Shown piece after piece: positions 33,239 through 42,141 of a stretch of DNA of 64,000 bases. The DNA lies in NCBI RefSeq assembly GCF_900114915.1, contig NZ_FOUS01000016.1, positions 1-64,000 of the forward strand. Reading direction: 5' to 3'. This stretch comes from Bradyrhizobium sp. Rc3b. GTDB lineage: Bacteria > Pseudomonadota > Alphaproteobacteria > Rhizobiales > Xanthobacteraceae. The notes beneath the pieces were generated by a model that was not told the origin of the DNA, did not search any database, and saw nothing but the letters and a program-made list of their open reading frames with translations. The position numbers and the translations under genes were made by a program. Numbering within the stretch: the first letter of the stretch is position 1; each line of letters opens with the position of its first letter.

Positions 33239-33969
33239 CTGTCTCGAGGCCGCTGCCGCGCGCCATGCTGATCGATATGGACGACACCATCCTGTCGGCC
33301 TATGGCCGGCCCGAGATCGCCTGGAACACGATCGCGAACGAGTTTGCCGAGGAGCTGGCGCCGCTGCCGCCGCCGCAGGTCGCCACCGCAGTGCTCGCCT
33401 TTGCGCGGCAGTTCTGGTCGACTGCGGAGCCGATCTGGCGGATGAAGCTCGGCGAGGCGCGGCGGCTCACGGTGCGCGGCGGCTTCGCCGCGCTCGCCGC
33501 AAACGGCCATCGCGCCCTGCCCGACGATCTCGCCGATCGCATCGCCGACCGCTTCACCACCTATCGCGAGGAAGCCATCTTCGTCTTCCCCGGCGCGCAC
33601 GATGCCATCGACGCGTTCAGGGCACGCGGCATCAAGCTCGCGCTGGTCACCAACGGCGCCGCCGACGTGCAGCGCGCCAAGGTCGAGCGGTTCGAGCTGA
33701 CCCATCGCTTCGACCACATCCAGATCGAAGGCGAGCACGGCTTCGGCAAGCCGGAGGAGCGCGCCTATCTGCACGCCATGGAGGCACTCGGCGTCTCCGC
33801 CGAGGATACCTGGATGATCGGCGACAATCTGGAATGGGAAGTGGTGACGCCGCAGCGCCTCGGCATCTATTCGATCTGGATCGACGTGCACGGCGATGGC
33901 CTGCCCGAAGGCTCGACGGTCAGGCCCGACCGCATCATCCGCTCGCTGACCGAGCTGGTGCCGGGCTAG
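33235..33969 (+). CDS. HAD family hydrolase (phosphatase)
   Basis: 244-residue HAD superfamily protein. Motif I is LIDMDDTILS (nucleophile Asp at the first D, about residue 14), a cap with the C1-type helices follows, motif II is ALVTNGA, the Lys of motif III is in HGFGKPEERAY, and motif IV is TWMIGDNLEWEVV. This is the phosphoglycolate/2-haloacid-phosphatase-like subgroup. The start overlaps hemF, so the two are translated together, but no haem link is known. Substrate unknown. Confidence 0.9.
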   Translation: MTVSRPLPRAMLIDMDDTILSAYGRPEIAWNTIANEFAEELAPLPPPQVATAVLAFARQFWSTAEPIWRMKLGEARRLTVRGGFAALAANGHRALPDDLADRIADRFTTYREEAIFVFPGAHDAIDAFRARGIKLALVTNGAADVQRAKVERFELTHRFDHIQIEGEHGFGKPEERAYLHAMEALGVSAEDTWMIGDNLEWEVVTPQRLGIYSIWIDVHGDGLPEGSTVRPDRIIRSLTELVPG

Positions 33970-34281
33970 CCCTGAGCAGGGCACACAACAAAATATCGAA
34001 AAACAACCCCATGCACAGTAGCGGCCCCCTGCAAGATCAATGGCTTGCGGATTTCACGAAACGACTTTGATCCGTCGGCCAAAACAGGGGTATGATGTCA
34101 TCGTCGAAACTTGCGATGGACTGGTTTCCCCGCCCGCGTTTCCGCGTTCGTCGCGAGAAGATCACCGCCCTACGGCAGCTCGGGTGCGGGAAATTTCTTC
34201 GCCTGCTGACGTAACGCCCCATCAAGCCAGCACGTAGATGTCCCCTGCGGGCGCTTTTGCCCCGAGGGAGGGCGCGGCATC
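33970..34281. other. 312-base spacer with a short ORF after the HAD gene
   Basis: I see no convincing annotated gene. An ATG at 34011 opens a 19-codon frame beginning MHSSGPL and ending at 34070, which may be a chance ORF or a leader. The sequence has an AT-rich patch (AACAAAATATCG) just before it, similar in feel to dispersed elements of Bradyrhizobium, but a second copy is not present in this window. Confidence 0.4.
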
Positions 34282-34746
34282 GTGAGTGGGGAATTGAGCA
34301 TCCGTAGAGCTGAGGCGGGCGATTACGCTGCGGTTCGGAGCCTTGCGGAAGCGTTGGCGGCCCATATCGAAGAGCCGCCACCGCCTCTGACGCTCGAGCG
34401 CTATCTCGCCTTCTATGTCCACGAGCATGCGCCCGTGCACCTCTTCGTCGCACTGCTGGAAGATCGCGTTGCGGGCCTGATCGCCTGGATCCTGACCCAC
34501 GAGCTCTATAGCGCCCAGGCGGGCATGTACATCAGTGACATCGTGGTGCATGCCGAGGCGCGCAGGAAGGGCGTCGGCAGAGCGCTGATGACGAAGGCCA
34601 AGGAATGGGCTGCCGATCACGGCGTCACGAAGCTCGGCTGGGATGTCTGGAAACACAACGCGTCAGCGATGCAATTCTACGCTCGCCTGGGCGCGACCGT
34701 CGACACCGAGGCCCTGCCGCATCTCCTGCTGCTGACGAACCGCTAG
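34282..34746 (+). CDS. GNAT family N-acetyltransferase
   Basis: 154 residues from a GTG start. The acetyl-CoA-binding motif A is DIVVHAEARRKGVGRALMTKAKEWA (R-x-x-G-x-G written RRKGVG), and motif B contains LGWDVWKHNASAMQFYARLGATVD, the usual tyrosine and loop. Upstream is ISDIVV. The substrate cannot be inferred and no toxin or partner gene adjoins. It stands alone on the plus strand. Confidence 0.88.
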   Translation: MSGELSIRRAEAGDYAAVRSLAEALAAHIEEPPPPLTLERYLAFYVHEHAPVHLFVALLEDRVAGLIAWILTHELYSAQAGMYISDIVVHAEARRKGVGRALMTKAKEWAADHGVTKLGWDVWKHNASAMQFYARLGATVDTEALPHLLLLTNR

Positions 34747-34791
34747 CTTCATCATGGCCGATTGGTGACTGCGGGCGTCGCACGCGATCCT

Positions 34792-34834
34792 CATCCTGAG
34801 GGCTCGCCAACGGCGGGCGTCTCGAAGGATGGCC
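34792..34834. repeat. Inverted repeat, short form of family B
   Basis: CATCCTGAGGGCTCGCC and GGGCGTCTCGAAGGATGG are partial complements. The same CATCC...GGATG ends and GCTCGCC core occur in the repeat at 961. Confidence 0.65.
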
Positions 34835-34988
34835 ACGGAGGAAGCCGCTGCCATATGCGATTGCCCAGCGTGTCGACCGGGATCGCCACCCGCCGCTGGA
34901 ATTTCCCGGCACGGCCGGCCGGCGTGATCGGCCTGTCATGACCGCTTGCTAGGCTCCCGTCCGGATCGATCGCGCGAAAGGACAATCC

Positions 34989-35192
34989 ATGGACTTGAAA
35001 GCCGGTGATGTCGTGATGCTGAAATCCGGCGGCCAACCGCTGACGGTCGCGGAAGTGAGGCAGGACGAGGTGCTCTGCCTCTGGATGGGCATGGAAGGCG
35101 ACCTGTTCCGCGAGACGCTGCCGCTGGCCACGCTCGTGCAGGTGGAAGAGGAGGAAGAGGATGATGAGGACGAGGAAGAGGACGAAGAGTAG
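34989..35192 (+). CDS. YodC-like (DUF2158) small protein with acidic tail
   Basis: 67 residues. MDLKAGDVVMLKSGGQPLTV matches the YodC/DUF2158 fold (KxGDxVxLKSGGPxMTV pattern), with LCLWMGMEGDLFRETLPLATL as the second strand block. From about residue 52 the protein is entirely Glu/Asp. DUF2158 proteins are small single-domain proteins of unknown function. An isolated gene between repeats; expression is not shown. Confidence 0.75.
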   Translation: MDLKAGDVVMLKSGGQPLTVAEVRQDEVLCLWMGMEGDLFRETLPLATLVQVEEEEEDDEDEEEDEE

Positions 35193-35351
35193 GCCCGCCT
35201 ACACCGCATCCTATCTGGATCGGGTGTGCCTCAGCTCCAGCACGTCGGATCTCCCTCTCAGAACAGAAATGAAGGATCGGGCCGAGGACTCGGCCCCGAT
35301 CTATCAGGTCGCGTTCGATGGCGACTTGCGCACGATGCGATTTCGTTCGCC

Positions 35352-36644
35352 CTACTGGATAAAGGCGATTTCGAAATGCATGCCATCGGGCCGGCTTCCA
35401 AAGTGCCCGCCCCAATAAAATCCATGTTTGTTGGCGATCGGGACCAACTCCCGGACCGCTCCGCGCGTGCCCACGAGCTTGGGCCGAGCCCCCAACGGAT
35501 TCTCGTCGGCGTTGACGTCGAACGCGCTTCCGAAAGCGTGGTTGCTCAATTGCGTCGTCGATCCCCTGATGAAGCGAGGCACGAAAGCTCCGTCAAATGA
35601 CAGGATCCTATCCAGCAGACTCGCGCTCTCCCACTCCTCCCAAAGCGCCTTGAGCTGTGCCGCCGCGAGCTTATGGAATTGCATGGAGGCAGGAGCATGC
35701 GGTCCCAAAGCCTTCCGCAGTTGGGGAATGGGAACGCTCACGATGTTGTCCCTGGTCCAAGTCCCGAGGATCCGGATGTTCTCGCGGTTATCCGGACGAG
35801 GCTCCGAGACGAAGTTGAACGCGCCAAAAACCGCCCGTCTCGCGGCCGTATTTTCGAGCGGCGGAAAATCCGGCCGTGGCGGGAAGTTTGAACCCGTCAT
35901 GTCAGCGGCCGGCTCTTCAATGAGCTCAAATCCGAGCTGCATGGCTTTCATCATCGTTTCGCGACCTGCCACGCCGTCGCTCGTCAGTCCGTTTGCCGCC
36001 TGAAACGCACTCGTCGCCGCCTGGGTCTTGTCGCCGAACTCTCCGTCGAGGCCACCCGGATCGAAATGCTGTCCCTGCAGGAAGCTTTGCCAAGCTTTCA
36101 CGAGTGGTCCCTGCGAACCGAGCCGAAGCGCACGCAAAGCAACGGGCCTGGTCGACTCACTCGTCAATGGAGCGGATATCTCTGCGATTGGCGCGATCTC
36201 CGCAGAAGCGTCCGCAACGCCACTCGACAGCATTGCATTGGTCGCGGCCCGTGATGCGCTGAAGCCGCGAGATTGAGGCTGAATCCTGGGGCTTTCGATC
36301 TGTGTATCGGTCAATGCAACCTCCTCTGAGCTGGTGATAAAACTCTTTGCGACGTTCAATGCGTTATTCCACCGGTTGACCAGGCCCTTCCAAAACTTGC
36401 TCGTCTCACTGCGTTTCGCGACATCCCGCTCGTACTGTTCGCGCGCAGCGCGCAGGTCTTGCAGAAGCTCCAACGTGTCGTCCTCGCGGGCCGCTACGAG
36501 CGCTCGTCCGGCGTCATCGATCACGCCACTGTCAGGAACATGCAATGCTCTTTGGAGTATTCGCGCAGCACCGCGAGGACCGCGGTTGAAGCAGCAATCT
36601 CGCAAGTAACATTCGATCGCCGGCTTTCTCGACCAACTCGACAC
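35352..36644 (-). CDS. Cell-wall protein: PG-binding domains plus M15-type peptidase
   Basis: About 430 residues from a GTG start. Residues 18-100 (NRGPRGAARILQRALHV ... FWKGLVNRWNNAL) resemble the C-terminal peptidoglycan-binding part of GH108 lysozymes, but the GH108 catalytic Glu region is not present. A linker leads to a PG_binding_1 repeat (LRLGSQGPLVKAWQSFLQGQHF ... DGEFGDKTQAATSAFQ, about 172-230). The C-terminal domain has the M15 D-Ala-D-Ala carboxypeptidase pattern: SNHAFGSAFDVN (H and D ligands) and GMHFEIAFIQ (third His). No signal peptide is visible. The frame is open upstream of the GTG, so the start is uncertain and a truncation is likely. Confidence 0.7.
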   Translation of the reverse strand: MSSWSRKPAIECYLRDCCFNRGPRGAARILQRALHVPDSGVIDDAGRALVAAREDDTLELLQDLRAAREQYERDVAKRSETSKFWKGLVNRWNNALNVAKSFITSSEEVALTDTQIESPRIQPQSRGFSASRAATNAMLSSGVADASAEIAPIAEISAPLTSESTRPVALRALRLGSQGPLVKAWQSFLQGQHFDPGGLDGEFGDKTQAATSAFQAANGLTSDGVAGRETMMKAMQLGFELIEEPAADMTGSNFPPRPDFPPLENTAARRAVFGAFNFVSEPRPDNRENIRILGTWTRDNIVSVPIPQLRKALGPHAPASMQFHKLAAAQLKALWEEWESASLLDRILSFDGAFVPRFIRGSTTQLSNHAFGSAFDVNADENPLGARPKLVGTRGAVRELVPIANKHGFYWGGHFGSRPDGMHFEIAFIQ

Positions 36645-36661
36645 ACCATCAGTGTAAGTGG

Positions 36662-36895
36662 CTATGATTTCGCAGGCCGCCCGTTCCGCCTCTTGAAAGT
36701 GGCCCCCTCGATCAAATCGGCCAGCATCCGTGCTTCTTCGGGATGGAAACGTTCGTTGATGCCCGCGACTTCATATGCTCCTCCACCGTCGTCAGCCGGC
36801 AGCCTGTAGATCGTCAGGCGTCCCTGTTTATCGCGCCGGGCTTCGAAGCTGAGAATGGAGGCTGCCATCCGGTGACGATCCGCCGACGTGCTCAT
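36662..36895 (-). CDS. Small hypothetical protein
   Basis: 77 residues beginning MSTSADRHRMAASILSFEAR; no family recognised. The middle SFEARRDKQGRLTIYRLPADDGGGAYEVAGINERFHPEEARMLADLIEG looks globular, and the end is basic. AGAGG is about six bases before the ATG at 36895; an earlier ATG at 36910 is an alternative. It ends 17 bases before the annotated start of the cell-wall gene and both are on the minus strand, so they may be cotranscribed. Confidence 0.5.
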   Translation of the reverse strand: MSTSADRHRMAASILSFEARRDKQGRLTIYRLPADDGGGAYEVAGINERFHPEEARMLADLIEGATFKRRNGRPAKS

Positions 36896-37286
36896 GCAAG
36901 GCCTCTGCAATATGTAATGTTAGGCGGCGCAGCTTCTGGCGGCTTTCATAGCTCGGGCATGGTCGTGAACTGGCCAGCGCCGACCACGCCGAGGAGCCCG
37001 CCGCATCCGCAACACGCCTCAATGACGCTGAGCTTACGCCACGCGCTGAAGCTGTGTTGTGAAGTGCTTCACAACCCGGTTGCGATTCGATGACGCATTG
37101 CCGCGCGAACTGCGGGGATCGGAATCCTTCCCGCGTTCGTTTGCCGGTATGGATTAAACGTCAGGGTCAGGGCCGTCTGCGCTTCAGCTCGGAAGCGGGC
37201 GCGCGATCAATTCGGCCTTCGCGATTGCCAGCCGATCTATGCAATGTGCGCTGCCCCTCTGCGCTGCTGATGTTGCTCACGCCGAT
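36896..37286. other. 391-base spacer
   Basis: No gene, repeat or clear promoter was recognised. GC is somewhat lower near 36900-37000 than in the flanks. Confidence 0.4.
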
Positions 37287-38057
37287 CTACCCGACGAGCT
37301 GCTTCGCCGCCGCCGAGATCATCACCAGCCCGCCGGTGATCACCGCGACATCAAGGATCGCGGTGTGGATGTGCAGCGGCATACGCTCGACGAAGGCCTT
37401 TGCGAGGAACGCGCCGGGGATGGCGATCGCTCCGATCAGCAGCGCGAAGGCGAGCACCTGCGCGGTCACGGCGCCGGCGAGGCCGAACACCGAGATCTTG
37501 ATGAGGCCGGTGCCGAGCGAGATCATCGCGTCTGTTGCGATCACGGCGGCGCCTTCGAGGCCGGCGGCCATCAGCAGCGATAGCAGGATCACGCCGGAGC
37601 CCGAGGTGCCGCCGACCAGCACGCCGTAGCCGACTGAGCCAGCGGCAAGGCCGCTGTCGCCGATCTTGACCTTTCGGCGGCGGAGCACGCGGCGCAGCGG
37701 CACGCTCAGGATCAGCATGGAGCCGATCACGAGCGCCGCGCCGGCATTAGTGAGACGCGTGTAACCGTAGGCGCCGAGTGCGGTCGTCAGCGCGGCGCAG
37801 GCGAGCACGATCAGCGCGCGGCGGCGGTCGGCGTAGCGCAAGTAAGCAATCGCTCGGCTGGAATTGGTGAAGAGTGCGGAGATCGCGATGATCGGCACCA
37901 CGGGCTCGGCGCCGACCAGCGGCACCAGCACCAGCGGCATCAGGGCGCCGGTGCCGTAGCCGGCGAGACCACCGATGATCGAAGCAAACAACGCCATCAA
38001 CGCGACCAGCAGGAGCTGAAAGATCGAGATGTCGGCGAAGCCTGAGACGATGGTCAC
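37287..38057 (-). CDS. TSUP family (TauE/SafE-like) membrane transporter
   Basis: 256 residues with about eight hydrophobic segments. Family features include LFASIIGGLAGYGTGALMPLVLVPLVG near the N-terminus and VGYGVLVGGTSGSGVILLSLLMAAGLEGAAVIATDAMIS in the middle, the two-fold repeated GxGGG-like region. TSUP proteins move sulfite, sulfoacetate or related anions across the inner membrane. GTG start overlaps the cca stop by four bases (GTGA). Last gene of a five-gene overlapping operon; substrate unknown. Confidence 0.85.
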   Translation of the reverse strand: MTIVSGFADISIFQLLLVALMALFASIIGGLAGYGTGALMPLVLVPLVGAEPVVPIIAISALFTNSSRAIAYLRYADRRRALIVLACAALTTALGAYGYTRLTNAGAALVIGSMLILSVPLRRVLRRRKVKIGDSGLAAGSVGYGVLVGGTSGSGVILLSLLMAAGLEGAAVIATDAMISLGTGLIKISVFGLAGAVTAQVLAFALLIGAIAIPGAFLAKAFVERMPLHIHTAILDVAVITGGLVMISAAAKQLVG

Positions 38058-39322
38058 GTTCTCTCGTCGCGGCTGATTCGTGCCGCAGCTTGATCGGCGA
38101 TGGAAGCGAGTGCGGCTTCCTCTAGGGGAAAATCCGCCGCAAGCCAAGCGTCCTCGGCGAGCGTCAACACATGTCCGAGCGCGGGTCCTTCGGCCAGACC
38201 GCGGGCGATGAAGTCGGCGGCCTTCAGCGGAAATTTCGGCGCAGTCCAGCGCTGCGGCAGTTCGGCGAGAGCGCGCCAGCGCATCGAGGTGACGTCGCCG
38301 CCGGCCCGCGCCCAGCCGAGCAACACACGATCGTGATAACGCTCGGGGCCGAGCCGATAGAGCAGACGCCGCGCATTGGCCTCGTCCTTGGTCGTGAAGC
38401 GCCACCAGCGATGGCCCATCGAATCCAGTGCCTTGGTCTCGGCATTGGAGAGCCGCAGGCGCGCGGCGACGCGCTTGGCGTCTTCGGTCACTGCAACGGT
38501 CAGCGCGGCTAGGCGCCGCGTGCTGCTTGCAGCGAGGCCGAGTTCGCGCTCGATCGCGATCATCGTTTCCAGCGGGCCGGTATAGGCGACACCGCCGATC
38601 AGCGCCTGCAGCAATCCGCCATCGGCCATGGCCAGCACGGCCGCGGAGGCGCGAGCTGCCACCAGCAGCTTCAGCATCTCCATGCGCACGCGCTCGGCCG
38701 AGAGGCTGGCAAGACCCGCGCGTCCGCGGATGCAGGCGAGATAGCCGTCGCGGTCGGGATCGCCGGCACCAAAGGCGGCGTGGATGCGGAAGAAGCGCAG
38801 GATGCGCAAATAATCTTCGGCGATGCGCTGGTCGGGATCGCCGATGAAGCGCACGCGACGCGCCTTGGCATCCGCGATGCCGCCGACATGGTCGTAGACC
38901 ACGCCTGCCGCATCGACCGACAGGCCGTTCATCGTGAAGTCGCGCCGTTCGGCGTCCTTGACCCAGTCGCGGCCGAATGCGACCTTGGCCTTGCGGCCGA
39001 AGGTTTCGGTGTCCTCGCGCAGGGTCGTGACTTCATAGGGGTGGCTGTCGATCACCAGCGTGACGGTGCCGTGGTCGATGCCGGTCGGTACACTCTTGAT
39101 GCCGGCAGCCTTGGCGCGCCGGATCACCTCCTCCGGCCGCGCGGTGGTCGCGATATCGATGTCGCCGGGCTGAAGACCGAGCAGCGTGTTGCGTACGGCG
39201 CCGCCGACCACGCGCGCTTCCTCGCCGCCAGAGTTGAGCAATTGCAGGACGCGCGCGGTCCCGCCTGCGGTCAGCCAGGGCGCATCGGCAAGAATTGGCG
39301 CAAGTATCGGCTCCGCGCTCAT
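38054..39322 (-). CDS. cca: CCA tRNA nucleotidyltransferase
   Basis: 422-residue class II nucleotidyltransferase that adds or repairs the 3-prime CCA of tRNA. ARVVGGAVRNTLLGLQPGDIDIATTARPEE carries the catalytic GDIDIAT (DxD) motif, and FGRDWVKDAERRDFTMNGLSVDAAG and IAEDYLRILRFFRIHAAFG are the usual B, C, D blocks. ATG at 39322 gives the family-typical length. The 11 bases between its start and the DUF6111 stop, and the 4-base overlap with the next gene, place it in the operon. Confidence 0.93.
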   Translation of the reverse strand: MSAEPILAPILADAPWLTAGGTARVLQLLNSGGEEARVVGGAVRNTLLGLQPGDIDIATTARPEEVIRRAKAAGIKSVPTGIDHGTVTLVIDSHPYEVTTLREDTETFGRKAKVAFGRDWVKDAERRDFTMNGLSVDAAGVVYDHVGGIADAKARRVRFIGDPDQRIAEDYLRILRFFRIHAAFGAGDPDRDGYLACIRGRAGLASLSAERVRMEMLKLLVAARASAAVLAMADGGLLQALIGGVAYTGPLETMIAIERELGLAASSTRRLAALTVAVTEDAKRVAARLRLSNAETKALDSMGHRWWRFTTKDEANARRLLYRLGPERYHDRVLLGWARAGGDVTSMRWRALAELPQRWTAPKFPLKAADFIARGLAEGPALGHVLTLAEDAWLAADFPLEEAALASIADQAAARISRDERT

Positions 39323-39332
39323 CGTGCGGCCC

Positions 39333-39596
39333 CTATTTTTCCACGCCCGGCACCAGCCGGCCATTCTCGATATGGGCGGGAACGTAGGTCGAATCCGGGG
39401 CGGCGCCGGAGAAATGCGCAAGTCCGATCAGGCCCGCGATCACCAGCACGATCGCCGCCAGCGCAAGGCGCGCGACGACCGCAACCGGCCAGGAGGAACG
39501 CGCGAACAGGCCGGACCGCGTCGCGGCCAGGAACAACGCGTAGACGGCAAAGGGAATGAGGAAGATTCCGATCTCGGTCAGAACCGTCCGGATCAT
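39333..39596 (-). CDS. DUF6111 family membrane protein
   Basis: 87 residues with two hydrophobic segments (about 5-25 and 38-62) and a short polar end PAHIENGRLVPGVEK. It matches the DUF6111 family found beside cca in Rhizobiales; function unknown. The ATG overlaps the NUDIX stop by four bases (ATGA), so expression is translationally coupled. Confidence 0.75.
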   Translation of the reverse strand: MIRTVLTEIGIFLIPFAVYALFLAATRSGLFARSSWPVAVVARLALAAIVLVIAGLIGLAHFSGAAPDSTYVPAHIENGRLVPGVEK

Positions 39597-40264
39597 GATG
39601 AATAGATCCGCTCATACAGCACACGCAGCATGCCCGCCGTCGCACCCCAGATGTAGCGTTCCGCGAACGGCATCGCGTAGTAGAACCGCTCCATGCCGCG
39701 GAATTCCTTGCTGTGCACCTGATGGTTCACCGGGTTCATCAGGAAGGATAGCGGCACCTCGAACGCGTCATCAACCTCGGAATGATTGATGGTGAGCTCG
39801 AAGCCGGGCCTGACCCTGGCGACCGTCGGCAGGATTCGGAAGCCGAAGGCGGTGCCGTAGAGATCGAGATAGCCGATCGGCTCGACGAAATCTCTGGACA
39901 GCCCGACCTCCTCCTCGGCCTCGCGCAGCGCCGCATCCAGCGGCGAGGCGTCGGTGGCGTCGATCTTGCCGCCGGGGAAAGCGATCTGGCCGGCATGGTC
40001 GTTGAGATGCGCCGAGCGCTGCGTCAGCAAGATGGTCGGCTCGGGATGATCGACCACCGCGATCAGGACCGCCGCGGGGCGCACCGGCTGCTCGCGCGCG
40101 ACGATCTCGAGCATCTTGTCGGTGCCGGGATCGCCCGAGGCGGGAATGATGTTCGGATCGTAGAGGCCGAGCGGAACGTCGAAGCCGAGCTTCGCCCTGG
40201 AACGGGCGAAGAAATCCGCCGCGCCGAGCGGGACGGGACCGGTCGTTAGAATAGGCTTGTTCAA
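39593..40264 (-). CDS. NUDIX hydrolase (CoA pyrophosphatase-like)
   Basis: 223 residues from TTG. The Nudix box is GGKIDATDASPLDAALREAEEEVGL, in the pattern GX5EX7REUXEEXGU, with the UPF0035-like flank RSAHLNDHAGQIAFPGGKID. This flank marks the CoA/acyl-CoA pyrophosphatase subgroup (NudL type). The first residues overlap the DUF1285 stop (TTGA). Substrate is inferred from the subgroup only. Confidence 0.9.
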   Translation of the reverse strand: MNKPILTTGPVPLGAADFFARSRAKLGFDVPLGLYDPNIIPASGDPGTDKMLEIVAREQPVRPAAVLIAVVDHPEPTILLTQRSAHLNDHAGQIAFPGGKIDATDASPLDAALREAEEEVGLSRDFVEPIGYLDLYGTAFGFRILPTVARVRPGFELTINHSEVDDAFEVPLSFLMNPVNHQVHSKEFRGMERFYYAMPFAERYIWGATAGMLRVLYERIYSS

Positions 40265-40872
40265 AGCGCGGCCCTCACCTGCTCCGCATCGGCCATGGGG
40301 AAGAATTCGCCTGATGATTCGACGCCGAACATCGGCTGGCCATCGACCATCCGCTCCTCACCCATGTCAACCAGATCGTAATAGAGCGCCCTTGTGACCT
40401 TGGCCCAGAGCTCGGCGCGAACATGCAGATAGGGCGTCAGCCCGCCGTCTTTGGCCTGCTCGAAACGCAGCCGGTGCGCGGCATCGCAGGTGACCCAGTC
40501 ATCGACATTGGTGCGGAAGCGCAGCACGCGATGGTTGCTCTCGCCGTCCTTCTGCATCTCGACCGCCATGAAGGGCGCGTCGTCGACGCGGATGCCGACC
40601 TTCTCCACCGGCGTGACCAGGAAATGCTTGTCGCCCTCGCGCTTGAGGATGGTCGAGAACAGCCGCACCAGCGCGGGGCGCCCGATTGGCGTCCCCAAGT
40701 AGAACCAAGTACCATCGGAGGCGATTCGGATGTCGAGATCGCCGCAAAACGGCGGATTCCACAGATGCACCGGAGGCAGGCCTTTCTTGGCGCCTTCGGC
40801 ATTGGCAGCACTTTTGGCGGCGACAGTCAGTCCCTCGAGACCGCGATCCGCGCTCTGCCCTTGGTTCGCCAT
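40261..40872 (-). CDS. DUF1285 domain protein
   Basis: 203 residues. The core (about 45-190) reads PPVHLWNPPFCGDLDIRIASDGTWFYLGTPIGRPALVRLFSTILKRE, then HFLVTPVEKVGIRVDDAPFMAVEM, as in the DUF1285 structural family of Rhizobiales. The family is structurally known but functionally unassigned. ATG at 40872 begins the likely protein; an upstream ATG at 40941 adds a poorly conserved stretch. First gene of the DUF1285-NUDIX-DUF6111-cca-TSUP operon; divergent from moxR. Confidence 0.85.
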   Translation of the reverse strand: MANQGQSADRGLEGLTVAAKSAANAEGAKKGLPPVHLWNPPFCGDLDIRIASDGTWFYLGTPIGRPALVRLFSTILKREGDKHFLVTPVEKVGIRVDDAPFMAVEMQKDGESNHRVLRFRTNVDDWVTCDAAHRLRFEQAKDGGLTPYLHVRAELWAKVTRALYYDLVDMGEERMVDGQPMFGVESSGEFFPMADAEQVRAAL

Positions 40873-41142
40873 GGTTTGCCCTGACTTTGTCCTTGGCACG
40901 ATTGGTGCAGGTCTACGTTGTTCTCGGGTGCACGGTTCCACCCCGGATTAGTCCGGTGGGGTAGGTCGCCACTTCGTGATGCCGTACATAACCCGAAGCC
41001 GATAAGGTGGGGATAGGTTAATTCAACGAATACATGGCCTTCCTGCAAGTCTAGCATAGGGCCCATGATCTAGCGTGATGGCCTGGCGTGATGCGATGAC
41101 ATCGCGACGCAAGCCGCATGGCGCGCTGAAGGAGCTAAACGA

Positions 41143-42141
41143 ATGGCGGAGAGTGTCGAGAAACTCGAGGACGGGATCGTCCGTTCGGCCGAGCAGGTGT
41201 CGAGCCAGATTCGCGCAGCGAAGGAGGCGATCGCATCCGTCATCTTCGGCCAGGATCGCGTGATCGAGAACACACTGGTCACCATCCTCTCCGGCGGCCA
41301 CGCACTGCTGATCGGCGTGCCCGGCCTTGCCAAGACCAAGCTGGTCGAGACGCTCGGCGTGACGCTCGGCCTCGATGCCAAGCGCATCCAGTTCACGCCG
41401 GACCTGATGCCGTCGGACATTCTCGGCGCCGAGGTGCTGGATGAGAGCACCGCGGGGAGGCGCGCCTTCCGCTTCATCGCAGGTCCGGTGTTCGCGCAAC
41501 TCTTGATGGCCGACGAGATCAACCGCGCCAGCCCGCGCACGCAATCGGCGCTGCTGCAGGCGATGCAGGAGCAGCACATCACCGTCGCCGGCGCGCGCCA
41601 CGATCTGCCGAAGCCGTTCCACGTGCTCGCGACGCAGAACCCGCTGGAGCAGGAAGGCACCTATCCGCTGCCCGAAGCGCAGCTCGACCGCTTCCTGATG
41701 GAGATCGACGTCGACTATCCCGATCGCGACGCCGAACGCCGTATCCTGTTCGAAACCACCGGCGCCGAGGAAACGCTGGCGAGGGGTTCGATGACCGCCG
41801 ACGCGCTGATCACGGCGCAGCGGCTGATCCGGCGCCTGCCGGTCGGCGATTCCGTGGTGGAGGCGATCCTGTCGCTGGTGCGCTCGGCCCGTCCAGGTCC
41901 TGACGCCGGCGAAGCCGGCAAGTTCATCGCCTGGGGCCCCGGCCCGCGCGCCAGCCAATCGCTGATGCTGGCGGTGCGTGCCCGTGCGCTGATCGACGGA
42001 CGGCTGGCGCCCTCGGTGGACGACGTGCTCGACCTGGCCGAGCCCGTGCTGAAGCACCGCATGGCGCTGACGTTCCAGGCGCGCGCCGAAGGCCGCACGA
42101 TTCCGGACGTGATCCGGCAATTGAAGACACGGATCGGTTGA
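41143..42141 (+). CDS. moxR: MoxR-type AAA+ ATPase
   Basis: 332 residues. Walker A GVPGLAKTK is at 58-66 and Walker B LLMADEINRASP is near 120-131, with sensor/lid features LEQEGTYPLPEAQLDRFLM as usual for MoxR. MoxR ATPases act as chaperones for von Willebrand-type or metal-inserted client proteins. GGAG precedes the ATG. Its stop overlaps the next start (TGATG), so it is translationally coupled to the DUF58 gene. Confidence 0.95.
   Translation: MAESVEKLEDGIVRSAEQVSSQIRAAKEAIASVIFGQDRVIENTLVTILSGGHALLIGVPGLAKTKLVETLGVTLGLDAKRIQFTPDLMPSDILGAEVLDESTAGRRAFRFIAGPVFAQLLMADEINRASPRTQSALLQAMQEQHITVAGARHDLPKPFHVLATQNPLEQEGTYPLPEAQLDRFLMEIDVDYPDRDAERRILFETTGAEETLARGSMTADALITAQRLIRRLPVGDSVVEAILSLVRSARPGPDAGEAGKFIAWGPGPRASQSLMLAVRARALIDGRLAPSVDDVLDLAEPVLKHRMALTFQARAEGRTIPDVIRQLKTRIG

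Noticed and set aside
37090..37629. 179-codon plus-strand frame overlapping the TSUP gene
   Set aside because: The overlap with the TSUP coding region explains it; composition is not protein-like at the 5-prime end.
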